From: Coriobacteriaceae bacterium
Lineage (GTDB): Bacteria; Actinomycetota; Coriobacteriia; Coriobacteriales; Eggerthellaceae
Direction of reading: 5' to 3'
DNA: 64,000 nt
Assembly: GCA_015062685.1 (NCBI GenBank)
Contig: SUUE01000004.1
Location: 17,242 to 81,241 of the forward strand
Shown: positions 35,027 through 43,003 of the stretch, piece by piece
Position numbering within the stretch: the stretch's first letter is position 1
Layout of the letters: the number at the start of each line of letters is the position of its first letter
Notes under the pieces: model-generated
The model's database searches: none
What the model was told of the DNA's origin: nothing
The model's input: only the letters and a program-made list of their open reading frames with translations
Position numbers and translations under genes: made by a program

Positions 35027-35240
35027 GACCGTTTTCCCCGCGGGAAACCGGTTGCCCCGGAGGAGGTTTATCAGCGGCGTTAGAGCGCGGCGACAACTGT
35101 CCTCCCCGCGGGCAATCGGTTGTCCGAACTGTCCTCCCCGCGGGCAATCGGTTGTCCGCGGGGAGGGGCAGCCGTGCACGCAACCGTTTTCCCGCGGGGA
35201 AATCAGTTTCCTGCGGGGAAATTGGTTGCCCGCGGGGAAG
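35027..35240. repeat. REP-like palindrome cluster 15, divergent gap
   Basis: At least five arms, including two tandem copies of a TCCTCCCCGCGGGCAATCGG stretch (35100 and 35133) and a final unit ending near 35240. A 16-base copy of the helicase 5' end (GTCGAGCTGGTTTTCC, 35011-35026) abuts its left edge. Within the 518-base gap, 35241-35506 holds the leader of the molybdoenzyme gene. Confidence 0.84.
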
Positions 35241-35310
35241 GGGTAGGGAAGGGGCAGCCGCCCCATCCACATGCACGCCCCGCACGCAGCTGCTTTCGGT
35301 TAAGTATGCA

Positions 35311-35323
35311 CAACCTTAGGTTG
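35311..35323. promoter_or_regulatory. Palindromic operator candidate upstream of the molybdoenzyme
   Basis: CAACCT-T-AGGTTG is a perfect palindrome, itself flanked by TATGCA and GCATA. It lies about 185 bases before the start codon, where a regulator of the operon could bind. No regulator gene is adjacent. Confidence 0.45.
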
Positions 35324-35391
35324 CATATCGTGCGAACGCCTTGTTGATGTACGAGCAAAACCTCCCTCGTTAAACTTTTCGGTAGAAGGCC

Positions 35392-35440
35392 CTTGCGGAT
35401 CGGCGGGCAAAACCGGGGGGTGGAGAAACCGGTCCGCAAG
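35392..35440 (+). other. Leader hairpin of the molybdoenzyme operon
   Basis: CTTGCGGATCGG and CCGGTCCGCAAG pair at 11 of 12 positions around a 25-base loop. A smaller hairpin (GGCAG/CTGCC) follows at about 35454-35470. The leader may be regulatory RNA; no known class is recognised. Confidence 0.5.
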
Positions 35441-35506
35441 AGGCTTCGAGCAGGCAGGTTGGGGCTGCCGGCTTCAAGACGAGAAATGAGAGAAGGAGGA
35501 GAGCGC

Positions 35507-37891
35507 ATGTCTGAAGAGTCTTTCGTCTACACTGCATGCCCAGGGTGGGGCGACCACGACTACTGCGCGCTGAAGACCATCGTCAAGGATGGAAAGATCG
35601 TTCGCATGGAGAAGGCCGACTACACCGGCCCCGAGGCGGCCGACGCTCACATCTGCCAGAAGGGCTGCCTGGCAGGGCGCCAGCCGTACGACCCTAAGCG
35701 CCTGAAGAAGCCGCTCAAGCGCATCGGCGAGCGCGGCGAGGGCAAATGGGAAGAGATCACCTGGGACCAGGCTCTCGACGAGATCGGCGAGAAGATGAAC
35801 AAGATCATCGCCGAGGACGGCCCGCAGGCCATCGCCATGTGGAACCTGCGCGCCGGCGTGCCGCCCGCGTACAGCCTCGAGGCCCTCATGCCCGAGCGCT
35901 TCGGCAACATCCTGGGCCTCACCTGCCCGATGGAGTCGATCGGCCTCGACAACGGCCCGTTCTACACCGAGTTCTACAGCGTCGGCTCCACGGCGAGCCA
36001 CGTGCTCATCGACCCCCGCGTCATGGACGAGACCGACCTCGTCTACGTGTGGGGCTGCAACCCCGTCGAGAACCAGATCCGCTTCGCGCAGCACCTCGTG
36101 AAGGCGCGCGAGCACGGCGCCAAGATCGTCGACATCGGCCTGATCTTCGACGGCACCGCGGGCTTCGCCGACGAGTTCCACGGCATCAACCCCGCAACCG
36201 ACGGCGACCTCGCCATGGGCATGATCAACTACATCCTCGAGAACGACATGCAGGACACGCCGTACCTGATGCGCCGTTCCATCGCCGCCTACATGGTGCG
36301 CGACGACACCGGCGACCTCGCGCGCGACGTCGACGGCAACTTCATCGTCTTCGACAACGATTCCAGCAGCTTCGTGGCCATCGCGCCAAAGGGCGGCGCC
36401 CTGCCGAGCGAGAACCTGGCCATGAACGGCCATTTCGACTGGGAAGGCATCGCGCTGACCCCCGTGTTCCAGCTGCTCAAGGACCGCGCGGCGCAGTATC
36501 CGCTCGATCAGGTGGCCGAGAAGACGGGCATCCCCGCGTACGTCATCAAGAAGCTGGCGACCGACTGGGCCACCACCGACAAGGCCTTCATCGTGTCCGG
36601 CTACGGCCTGCGCTACCACAACACGAACGAGACGTACCGCCTGCAGCACCTGCTGGGCATCATCACCGGCAAGTTCGGCCGCCCCGGTGCGGGCGTCATC
36701 GAGGGCCTGCAGCTGCAGGGCTTCCCGCTGAACTTCAACGACACGGCCATCGTGTTCCCCGACGGCAAGAACCTGTCGTCCGTGAAGTCGAACCCCGTGC
36801 GCATGGCCTACTGGTTCGCCGAGGCCGAGGCCCCCAACAGCCCCTACAAGGCGCTGCTCGTTGCCGGCGGCAACCCGGTTCACCAGCAGCCCGACCGCCA
36901 GCGCTGGCTCGACATCGTCAACCAGATGGAGCTCGTCGTTGACTACGACATCTGGCTGACCGACACCGGCGAGATCGCCGACTACGTGCTGCCCGACTGC
37001 ATGCCGTTCGAGCGCGAGGACCTCATCACCGGTGCGTGCTACAACCACCTGGTTCTCCAGGAGCCGGCCATCGAGCCGCCCGAGGGCTGCGACCCGCGCG
37101 ACCCCGTCTGGTACTGGTCCGAGCTGGCGAAGCGCGTGGGCATCGGCGAGTACTTCGACAAGACCATCGGCGAGTGGATCGACGTGCGCCTCGACACCGA
37201 CTTCCCGCTGGTGGCAAACATCGAGCCGAAGGTCACGTACGCTCGCCTGAAGGAGGAGAAGATCATCCGCGCGGCCGTCCCGCCCATTCCGTGGAACCCG
37301 TGGATGAACCCCGAGGAAGTGTTCGAGAACGAAACGGGCCGCTTCGAGATCTACGCCGAGCGCCTGAAGGAGTTCGACCTGGCCATTCCGCACCCGATCG
37401 AGCCCAACTACCTGGGCAAGGACCCGGATCACCCGTATCAGCTGTTCACCGGGCGTCAGCGCTTCTTCATGCAGTCCAGCTTCACCGACGATCCCATCAC
37501 GGTGGAACTCTCGGGCGGCACGCCTTCGACGCGCATCAACCCGAAAGACGCACGAGAGCTCGGGCTGAAGTTCGGCGACAAGGTCGAGGTATACAACAGC
37601 CGCGGCCATGTGATCACGCGCCTGGAGATCGACGAGTGCGTGCCCGCCGGAACGATCCACGTGTGGTTCGGTTGGCGGCGCCACCACTTCGAGGAAGGCA
37701 CGTATGCCGAGATGGTGCACCAGTGCCCGAACCTCGATTCCACGTCGGCCGTCGAGGACAAGTGGTGGAACGACTGGATCGCGGGTGGCCATATCGGCAA
37801 TTCCTGGGTCGAGTTCATGGCGACCGAGATCGGCAGCACCGACTGCTACTGGGATTCGGTCTGCAACATCCGCAAGATCGAAGAAGCGTAA
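35507..37891 (+). CDS. Cytoplasmic molybdopterin oxidoreductase, DMSO-reductase family, altered Fe-S site
   Basis: 794 residues with the family layout through to the molybdopterin-dinucleotide domain at the end (QLFTGRQRFFMQSS, RINPKDARELGLKFGDKVEV). There is no signal peptide, so it should be cytoplasmic. The usual four Cys of the N-terminal [4Fe-4S] site are not all present: Cys11, Cys20, Cys50 and Cys54 are seen, while the position of the second ligand is Gly15 (CPGWGDHDYC). It pairs with a small Fe-S protein 12 bases downstream and no membrane anchor. The ATG follows GGAGGAG. Substrate unknown; related enzymes include hydroxylases and transhydroxylases as well as reductases. Confidence 0.85.
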   Translation: MSEESFVYTACPGWGDHDYCALKTIVKDGKIVRMEKADYTGPEAADAHICQKGCLAGRQPYDPKRLKKPLKRIGERGEGKWEEITWDQALDEIGEKMNKIIAEDGPQAIAMWNLRAGVPPAYSLEALMPERFGNILGLTCPMESIGLDNGPFYTEFYSVGSTASHVLIDPRVMDETDLVYVWGCNPVENQIRFAQHLVKAREHGAKIVDIGLIFDGTAGFADEFHGINPATDGDLAMGMINYILENDMQDTPYLMRRSIAAYMVRDDTGDLARDVDGNFIVFDNDSSSFVAIAPKGGALPSENLAMNGHFDWEGIALTPVFQLLKDRAAQYPLDQVAEKTGIPAYVIKKLATDWATTDKAFIVSGYGLRYHNTNETYRLQHLLGIITGKFGRPGAGVIEGLQLQGFPLNFNDTAIVFPDGKNLSSVKSNPVRMAYWFAEAEAPNSPYKALLVAGGNPVHQQPDRQRWLDIVNQMELVVDYDIWLTDTGEIADYVLPDCMPFEREDLITGACYNHLVLQEPAIEPPEGCDPRDPVWYWSELAKRVGIGEYFDKTIGEWIDVRLDTDFPLVANIEPKVTYARLKEEKIIRAAVPPIPWNPWMNPEEVFENETGRFEIYAERLKEFDLAIPHPIEPNYLGKDPDHPYQLFTGRQRFFMQSSFTDDPITVELSGGTPSTRINPKDARELGLKFGDKVEVYNSRGHVITRLEIDECVPAGTIHVWFGWRRHHFEEGTYAEMVHQCPNLDSTSAVEDKWWNDWIAGGHIGNSWVEFMATEIGSTDCYWDSVCNIRKIEEA

Positions 37892-37903
37892 GGAGGATTT
37901 CAC

Positions 37904-38317
37904 ATGGCTAAGAAGATGTTGGTCGACCTCCAGCGCTGCATCGGCTGCTGGACGTGCTCTATGGCCTGCAAGGTCGGCAACGGCTTGGAAGACGACGATT
38001 ATCGCGTGACCGTGCGCACGAACGGTTCGGGCGCGGGCATTGACCGCCCGCAGGGCATTTACCCCAACCTGCGTATGAGCTGGCAGCCCATCTACCAGAA
38101 GAGCTGCACGTTCTGTGCTCAGAGGGTTGCGGAAGGCAAGCAGCAGTACTGCGTCATGGACTGTCCGACGAATGCGCTGGCCTGGGGCGATGACGCTGAC
38201 CCCGAGTCTCCCTACTGCCAGGAGCTCAAGCGCTGCCACGACCTGCACTATCACCTGTTCGAGTTGCCCGCTCGCGAGGGCACGCGCGCGAACGTCACCT
38301 ACGCCGTACGCGAATAG
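37904..38317 (+). CDS. Small two-cluster ferredoxin-like Fe-S subunit
   Basis: 137 residues, about two thirds the length of DmsB/NrfC-type partners. One [4Fe-4S] motif is CIGCWTCSMAC (12-22) and the other set is CTFC together with CVMDCP; two further Cys (YCQELKRC) lie near the end. This is roughly half of the usual four-cluster subunit. It starts 12 bases after the molybdoenzyme with a strong AAGGAGG, so the two form a heterodimer candidate. With no membrane subunit, its electron partner is probably a soluble carrier. Confidence 0.85.
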   Translation: MAKKMLVDLQRCIGCWTCSMACKVGNGLEDDDYRVTVRTNGSGAGIDRPQGIYPNLRMSWQPIYQKSCTFCAQRVAEGKQQYCVMDCPTNALAWGDDADPESPYCQELKRCHDLHYHLFELPAREGTRANVTYAVRE

Positions 38318-38420
38318 CGCGGTGCAGGCGAACTGATCGGGCGCGGCTGATCGGGGGCCGTCGGCGCGAGCCGGCGACCCCTCGTCTTTCGGCGCGAGCT
38401 GCCCTGACGACAGCCGCAGC

Positions 38421-38582
38421 CCCTTTCCCCGCGGGCAACCGATTTCCCGCGGGGAAACGCCGTGGGGTAACGCCGTGGCTAACTTTGCTTCGCGAACCGT
38501 TCTCCGAGCATTCGCCCCGCGGGCAATCAGTTGCCCCAGGGGAAATCAGTTACCCGCGGGGAAATCGGTTGCCCGCGGGGGG
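38421..38582. repeat. REP-like palindrome cluster 16 with conserved tail
   Basis: A unit at 38425-38454, then a tail AACGCCGTGG occurring twice (38456, 38469) and running into CGCCGTGGCTAACTT (38471-38485), then three more overlapping arms. The rest of the 379-base gap has a weak GC hairpin at about 38351-38385 and the -10 box at 38661. Confidence 0.84.
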
Positions 38583-38660
38583 CGTGACGCCCACCCGCCA
38601 GGCGAGGTGTCGTCCGTGCAACAGCGCGCGGTTGCGGTCGGCTTTCGCCCCGCAGCCCGA

Positions 38661-38666
38661 TATACT
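38661..38666 (+). promoter_or_regulatory. Candidate -10 box of the aldo/keto reductase gene
   Basis: TATACT lies 30 bases before the start codon, leaving room for the GGGGGAGG ribosome site. No convincing -35 was found. Confidence 0.45.
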
Positions 38667-38696
38667 GAACCCAAAGCACACGACGGGGGAGGAACC

Positions 38697-39878
38697 ATGG
38701 AATACAGGCTGGACAAGAAGACGGGGAACAAGCTCTCGGTCCTCGGCATGGGGTGCATGCGCCTCCCGCGCGGGGTCGCCGGCATCGACATGCAGCGCAC
38801 GGAGCTCGCAATCCTCACGGCGTTCGAACGCGGCATCAACTACTTCGACACCGCATACGCCTACTCCGGCAGCGAGGAAGCGCTCGGCGAGGTCGTCGAA
38901 CGCAACAACCTGCGCCAGCATATCTACATCGCCTCGAAGCTGCCGCACGGCAAGGTCAGGTCCGTCGACGACGCGGAACGCCTCTTCACGACATCGCTCG
39001 AGCGCCTGCGCACGGATTACCTGGACTACTACCTCATCCACAACGTCGTGACCTTCGACCAATGGCAGCGCCTCGTCGATTTGGGCATCGAGGACTGGAT
39101 CGCCCAGAAGAAGGAGAGCGGGCAGATCCGCCGTATCGGCTTCTCGTTCCACGGCGGCATCGCCGAGTTCCGCCAGCTGCTCGAAAGCTACGACTGGGAC
39201 CTCGTGCAGATTCAGTACAACTACGTCAACGAGCACTACCAAGCCGGGCGAGAGGGGATGGAACTCGCTGCGAGCAAGGACATCCCCGTCGTCGTCATGG
39301 AACCGCTCCTCGGCGGCCGCCTCGCCACCGGCCTGCCCAAGAAGGCGGCGGCCGAGCTGGCGAAGGTCGACCCCCGCCGCAGCCCGGCATCGTGGGGCTT
39401 GCGCTGGCTGTTCGACCAGCCGGAGGTGACGGTCGTCCTGTCCGGCATGAACTCAGAGGAAATGGTGGACGAGAACTGCGAAACCGCGGCCAAGACCGCG
39501 CCGGGCAGCATGACCGAGCGCGAGCACGAGGCCATCCACGCCGCCCGCGACGCGTTCCAGGAAGGCTTCAAGGTGCCCTGCACCGGCTGCAACTACTGCA
39601 TGCCGTGCCCGCAGGGCCTGAGCATCCCCTCCATGTTCGCCGCCTACAACGAGAGCTACTCGCTCGGGTGGTACACCGGCTTCTTCCACTACATGCTCAG
39701 CATCGGCGTGACGAGCGGCGACCCGCGCCTGGCCAGCGGCTGCATCGGCTGCGGTGCCTGCGTGAAGAAGTGCCCCCAGCACATCGAGATCCCCGACCGT
39801 CTCGGCGACGTGAGGCGCCGCCTGGAGCCGCCCGGCCTGAAGGGCGCCCTCAAGATCGCGCAGCCGTTCCTGTCGTAA
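38697..39878 (+). CDS. Aldo/keto reductase with C-terminal ferredoxin motifs
   Basis: 393 residues. Residues 1-290 are an aldo/keto reductase barrel (LGMGCMRLP, the catalytic-type FDTAYAYSGSE, and SKLPHG), normally NAD(P)H-dependent. The C-terminal ~100 residues add CTGCNYCMPCPQG and CIGCGACVKKCPQ, two Cys-rich motifs able to hold Fe-S clusters. This variant is common in strict anaerobes and suggests ferredoxin-linked electron transfer. The ATG follows GGGGGAGG. It starts a run with a radical SAM gene 54 bases downstream. Confidence 0.9.
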   Translation: MEYRLDKKTGNKLSVLGMGCMRLPRGVAGIDMQRTELAILTAFERGINYFDTAYAYSGSEEALGEVVERNNLRQHIYIASKLPHGKVRSVDDAERLFTTSLERLRTDYLDYYLIHNVVTFDQWQRLVDLGIEDWIAQKKESGQIRRIGFSFHGGIAEFRQLLESYDWDLVQIQYNYVNEHYQAGREGMELAASKDIPVVVMEPLLGGRLATGLPKKAAAELAKVDPRRSPASWGLRWLFDQPEVTVVLSGMNSEEMVDENCETAAKTAPGSMTEREHEAIHAARDAFQEGFKVPCTGCNYCMPCPQGLSIPSMFAAYNESYSLGWYTGFFHYMLSIGVTSGDPRLASGCIGCGACVKKCPQHIEIPDRLGDVRRRLEPPGLKGALKIAQPFLS

Positions 39879-39932
39879 TCCGGGAACGGGTCCGGGGAAC
39901 GCCCCGGCGCTCGTTCGGGAAGGGGAACCATC

Positions 39933-40850
39933 ATGATGCATTACCGCGGGAAAGTATTCAGGCCCCCGTTCGAGGAGAGGTCGCTCCTGATCGAGGCCAC
40001 GGTCGGCTGCAGCCGCGACAAGTGCGCGTTCTGCTCGCTCTACCACGACACGCCGTTCTCGCCGTCGCCCATGGAGGACATCGAGAGCGACATCCGCTTC
40101 ATCGGCCGCAACCGCTCGCTGTTCAAGCGCGTGTTCCTGGTGGGCGGCGATCCGTTCGCGCTGCCGTACAACCGCCTGCGCCGCATCGGCGAGCTGGTGC
40201 GCGAGCACATCCCGCGCATCGAGACCATCGGCTGCTACGCGTCGGTGCGCAACATCCTGGCCAAGACGCCCGAGCAGCTCTCGAGTCTCGCGAGCCTGGG
40301 CTATTCGGGCCTCAACATCGGCTTCGAGACGGGCCTCGACGACGTGCTGGCGTTCATGGACAAGGGGAACACCGCCGACGAGGCGCGCGAGGCGTTCGCC
40401 CGCCTGAACGAAGCGGGCATACCCTTCACGCTCAACCTGGTCACGGGCCTCGCCGGCGCGGGCCGCGGCCTCGAGAACGCGCTCGCGAACGCCTCCGTCA
40501 TCAACGAGGCGCGCCCGCAGCTCATCATCGTGACGGCGCTCAACGTGTGGCCTGGTTCAAGGCTCTACGACCTCGTGGAAGCCGGCGAGTTCACGCCGCC
40601 CACGTTGCGCGAGGTCATCGAAGAGGAAGCCGCGTTCCTGCGCGCCACCGACCTTTCCGACACGTTCTTCTTCGGCATGCACGAGCTCAACCCCGTGCGC
40701 GTGAACGGCAACTTGCCGCAGGATCGCGATTTCCTGGCGCGCGAGGTCGAGGCGGGCATCGCGCGTTTCCCCGAGCACCAGCTCGACGCGCCGATCCGCC
40801 AGATCGCGCGGGAGGGCGCGCCCGTACGCCGCACGGGGAGGACGATGTAG
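39933..40850 (+). CDS. Radical SAM protein
   Basis: 305 residues. The cluster motif is GCSRDKCAFC (Cys26, Cys31, Cys34), a CX4CX2C spacing rather than the common CX3CX2C, as in a family that begins with a Y-R-G...RPP stretch before it. GGDPF and the GFETG strand support the SAM-binding barrel. The C-terminal ~70 residues are not a recognised accessory domain. The ATG follows GGAAGGGGAACC. The reaction is unknown; context with redox genes suggests anaerobic metabolism. Confidence 0.85.
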   Translation: MMHYRGKVFRPPFEERSLLIEATVGCSRDKCAFCSLYHDTPFSPSPMEDIESDIRFIGRNRSLFKRVFLVGGDPFALPYNRLRRIGELVREHIPRIETIGCYASVRNILAKTPEQLSSLASLGYSGLNIGFETGLDDVLAFMDKGNTADEAREAFARLNEAGIPFTLNLVTGLAGAGRGLENALANASVINEARPQLIIVTALNVWPGSRLYDLVEAGEFTPPTLREVIEEEAAFLRATDLSDTFFFGMHELNPVRVNGNLPQDRDFLAREVEAGIARFPEHQLDAPIRQIAREGAPVRRTGRTM

Positions 40851-40936
40851 CTGTCGTGCGGCGTGCCTTGCATGGGGTAGCTTGCATTATGATGAGCGAG
40901 AAACATTACCCAAGGCGCCAACAATAGGAGGTCGTG

Positions 40937-41683
40937 ATGGATGTCATCCAAGCAATCGAGAGCCGCATTTCGTGCCGTGCTTTCACCGGCCAGCAGGTCG
41001 AGCGGGAGAAATTCGACGCGCTCGTGGCGGAGGCCGCGCGCATCAACGAGGAGACGGGCCTTCATTTCCAGGTGTACGGGCCGCGCGAGGACGGGACGGC
41101 CATCGACATGAGCAACAAGATGTTCGCCGCCAACCCGCCGTGCTATGCGGCGCTCGTGGCGCGGAAGGACCCCATCGAGGAGGAGAAGCTGGGCTACTAC
41201 GGCGAGCAGTTCGTGCTGGGCGCCGCGATGATGGGCCTCGCGACGTGCTGGGTCGCGAGCACGTACGACCGCGAGACGACCCGCGTTGAGCTGGCCGAGG
41301 GCGAAGTGCTGCACGATGTCGTGCCCATCGGGTACGCGCCGGCGAAGATCCCCTTCAAGCAGCGCACGATCCGCGCGGGCATCCGCAGGCGCTCGAAGGC
41401 GCTCGAGGACCTGTATCGCGGCCCCGTGCCGCTCGCCGAGGCGCCCGAATGGATTCGCGTGTGCATCGATGCGGTGTGGAAGGCGCCTTCGGCCATCAAC
41501 GAGCAGCCGGTCGTGTTCGTGCAGGACGAGGCCGACGGCCCCGTGCGGGCGGAGTTGATCCGCGTGAAGACGGGGATGGAATACACCGACCTGGGCATCG
41601 CCAAGTACCATTTCGAGGTGGCGGCGGCCGCTTGCGGGGTCTCCGGCACCTGGCAATGGGGCGATGGGGGCGCGTTCGCCTAG
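40937..41683 (+). CDS. Nitroreductase-family protein
   Basis: 248 residues of the FMN-dependent nitroreductase fold: an N-terminal IESRISCRAFTGQQVEREK, the usual opening SRRSxR-type segment, and GEQFVLGAAMMGLATCWV in the dimer core. The family reduces nitro groups, quinones or flavins with NAD(P)H, but many members have other roles. The ATG at 40937 follows AGGAGGT; GTG one codon earlier is an alternative. It sits after the radical SAM gene and before ArsR. Confidence 0.87.
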   Translation: MDVIQAIESRISCRAFTGQQVEREKFDALVAEAARINEETGLHFQVYGPREDGTAIDMSNKMFAANPPCYAALVARKDPIEEEKLGYYGEQFVLGAAMMGLATCWVASTYDRETTRVELAEGEVLHDVVPIGYAPAKIPFKQRTIRAGIRRRSKALEDLYRGPVPLAEAPEWIRVCIDAVWKAPSAINEQPVVFVQDEADGPVRAELIRVKTGMEYTDLGIAKYHFEVAAAACGVSGTWQWGDGGAFA

Positions 41684-41706
41684 CCCTTCCCGCAACCGCG
41701 CAATCC

Positions 41707-41783
41707 TTCCCCACGGGCAACTGGTTTCCCGCGGGGAGAAATCACTTTCCCCTGGGGCAATCGGTTTCCCGCGGGGAAACGCC
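41707..41783. repeat. REP-like palindrome cluster 17
   Basis: One imperfect unit (CCCCACGGG arm), a CCCCTGGGG variant with AATCACTTT flank and a last CCCGCGGGG arm followed by the tail CGCCGAGGTTAACTT (41780-41794), which matches the tail of cluster 16 at 13 of 15 bases. Confidence 0.82.
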
Positions 41784-41846
41784 GAGGTTAACTTTCGTTG
41801 CGCTATCATGGACGGAGGCGAATGGCGCCATCGCGAAAGGGTGGTT

Positions 41847-42179
41847 ATGGCACACGAAGAGATCGATTGCATGGTCCAGTCCCTCGAGGAGGGAATGCCG
41901 GACGAGGAGATCCTTTACGATCTGGCGGACCTGTTCAAGGTGTTCTCCGACACGACGCGCATAAAGATTCTCTACTCGCTCATGGGCGGGGAACAGCGCG
42001 TGGCGGACATCGCCGAAGCGATTGGCGCGACGCAGAGCGCCGTTTCCCACCAGCTGCGCATCCTCAAGACCGCGCGCCTGGTGAAGTTCCAGCGCGACGG
42101 AAAGAACGTGCTGTACTCGCTGGCCGACGATCACGTCTACACCATGCTCGCCCAGGGCATGAGCCATATCTGCGAATAG
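41847..42179 (+). CDS. ArsR/SmtB-family metalloregulator
   Basis: 110 residues with the winged helix (LADLFKVFSDTTRIKIL, then ATQSAVSHQLRILKTARLV). The Cys-rich alpha-3 site of ArsR/CadC is absent. The last helix has Asp94, His96, His107 and Glu110, with the same spacing as the alpha-5 zinc/cobalt site of CzrA and SmtB, except that Glu replaces the final His. It is therefore probably a zinc- or cobalt-released repressor. The ATG at 41847 follows AAAGGGTGG. Likely targets are itself and the metallo-hydrolase gene downstream. Confidence 0.87.
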   Translation: MAHEEIDCMVQSLEEGMPDEEILYDLADLFKVFSDTTRIKILYSLMGGEQRVADIAEAIGATQSAVSHQLRILKTARLVKFQRDGKNVLYSLADDHVYTMLAQGMSHICE

Positions 42180-42270
42180 GAATCACTTTCCCCAGGGGAA
42201 ATCAGTTTCCCGCGGGGAAAACGGTCGGGCAATCATTTTCCCGCGGGGAAACCGATTGCCCGCGGGGAAG
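42180..42270. repeat. REP-like palindrome cluster 18, the last in the window
   Basis: Starts at the arsR stop codon: an AATCACTTTCCCC-A-GGGG variant, then three CCCGCGGGG arms, with the AAAACGGTCGG flank also seen in clusters 2 and 3. It lies between arsR and the metallo-hydrolase, 20 bases before that gene's start. Confidence 0.84.
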
Positions 42271-42290
42271 AAGGACGACAGGAGGCAAAC

Positions 42291-42920
42291 ATGGCGAAGA
42301 TGCTCTACCAGGGACACGGGTCCTATCGGTTCGTCCTCGACGACGGGACGGTCGTCTACGTCGACCCGTTCGCGGGCGCGGGCTACGATCTGCCCGCGGA
42401 CCTGATTCTCGTGACGCACGAACACTTCGACCACAACCAGGTGGGCAAGATGCCGCACGCGCCCGGCTGCGAAGTCGTCCGCGCCGCCGATGCGCACCCG
42501 GCCCCGAATCAATACCTCACCCTGGAAAGCCACGGCGTGCGCGCCACCGCCGTCCAAGCTTGCAACAAGAACCACCCCATCGACCAGTGCGTCGGCTTCG
42601 TGCTCGAATTCGACGGCATCACGTTCTACGCATCCGGCGACACGAGCATGACCGATGACATGCGCTCGGGCAAGCTCGCCGCCCTTGGAATCGATTACGC
42701 CGTCTTCCCCGGCGACGGGTTCTACAACATGGACGTCGCGGAAGCTGCCGAGTGCGCCAAGCTCGTGGGCGCCCGCCACAGCATCCCGGTGCACCTCGTG
42801 CCCATGGACGACCCGTCCGACCCGGCTCAGCTGTTCGACCGCCCGCGCGCGGAGGCATTCGTCTGCCCTGGTCGCATCATCGTGGAATCCGGAGAAACCC
42901 TCGACCTGAAGCCCCTCTAG
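42291..42920 (+). CDS. Metallo-beta-lactamase fold hydrolase, UlaG-like
   Basis: 209 residues. THEHFDHN (42-49) is the first metal site, with later His and Asp residues in ASGDTSMT and VHLVP. The short, stand-alone form resembles UlaG-type or YtkL-type hydrolases acting on small phospho- or lactone compounds rather than antibiotics. The ATG follows CAGGAGGC. It probably belongs with the ArsR regulator upstream; whether metal supply links them is conjecture. Confidence 0.87.
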   Translation: MAKMLYQGHGSYRFVLDDGTVVYVDPFAGAGYDLPADLILVTHEHFDHNQVGKMPHAPGCEVVRAADAHPAPNQYLTLESHGVRATAVQACNKNHPIDQCVGFVLEFDGITFYASGDTSMTDDMRSGKLAALGIDYAVFPGDGFYNMDVAEAAECAKLVGARHSIPVHLVPMDDPSDPAQLFDRPRAEAFVCPGRIIVESGETLDLKPL

Positions 42921-43003
42921 GCATCACGTCCCTCGCCGCGCAAGCCCCTTCGACGCGCAGGCCTTCGCCCCCGCGCCGCGCAAGCGCGCGGCCAACCCCG
43001 CGG

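Noticed and set aside
38351-38395. Intrinsic terminator after the small Fe-S subunit
   Set aside because: A GC-rich partial hairpin is present, but pairing is broken and there is no proper T-run.
40889-40927. A 12-codon leader peptide (MMSEKHYPRRQQ) before the nitroreductase gene
   Set aside because: Its start overlaps TATGAT, the likely -10 box, so it would probably not be in the transcript.
1964-42270. CRISPR array
   Set aside because: Palindromes are not separated by unique spacers of constant length, clusters are scattered between genes, and no cas genes are present.
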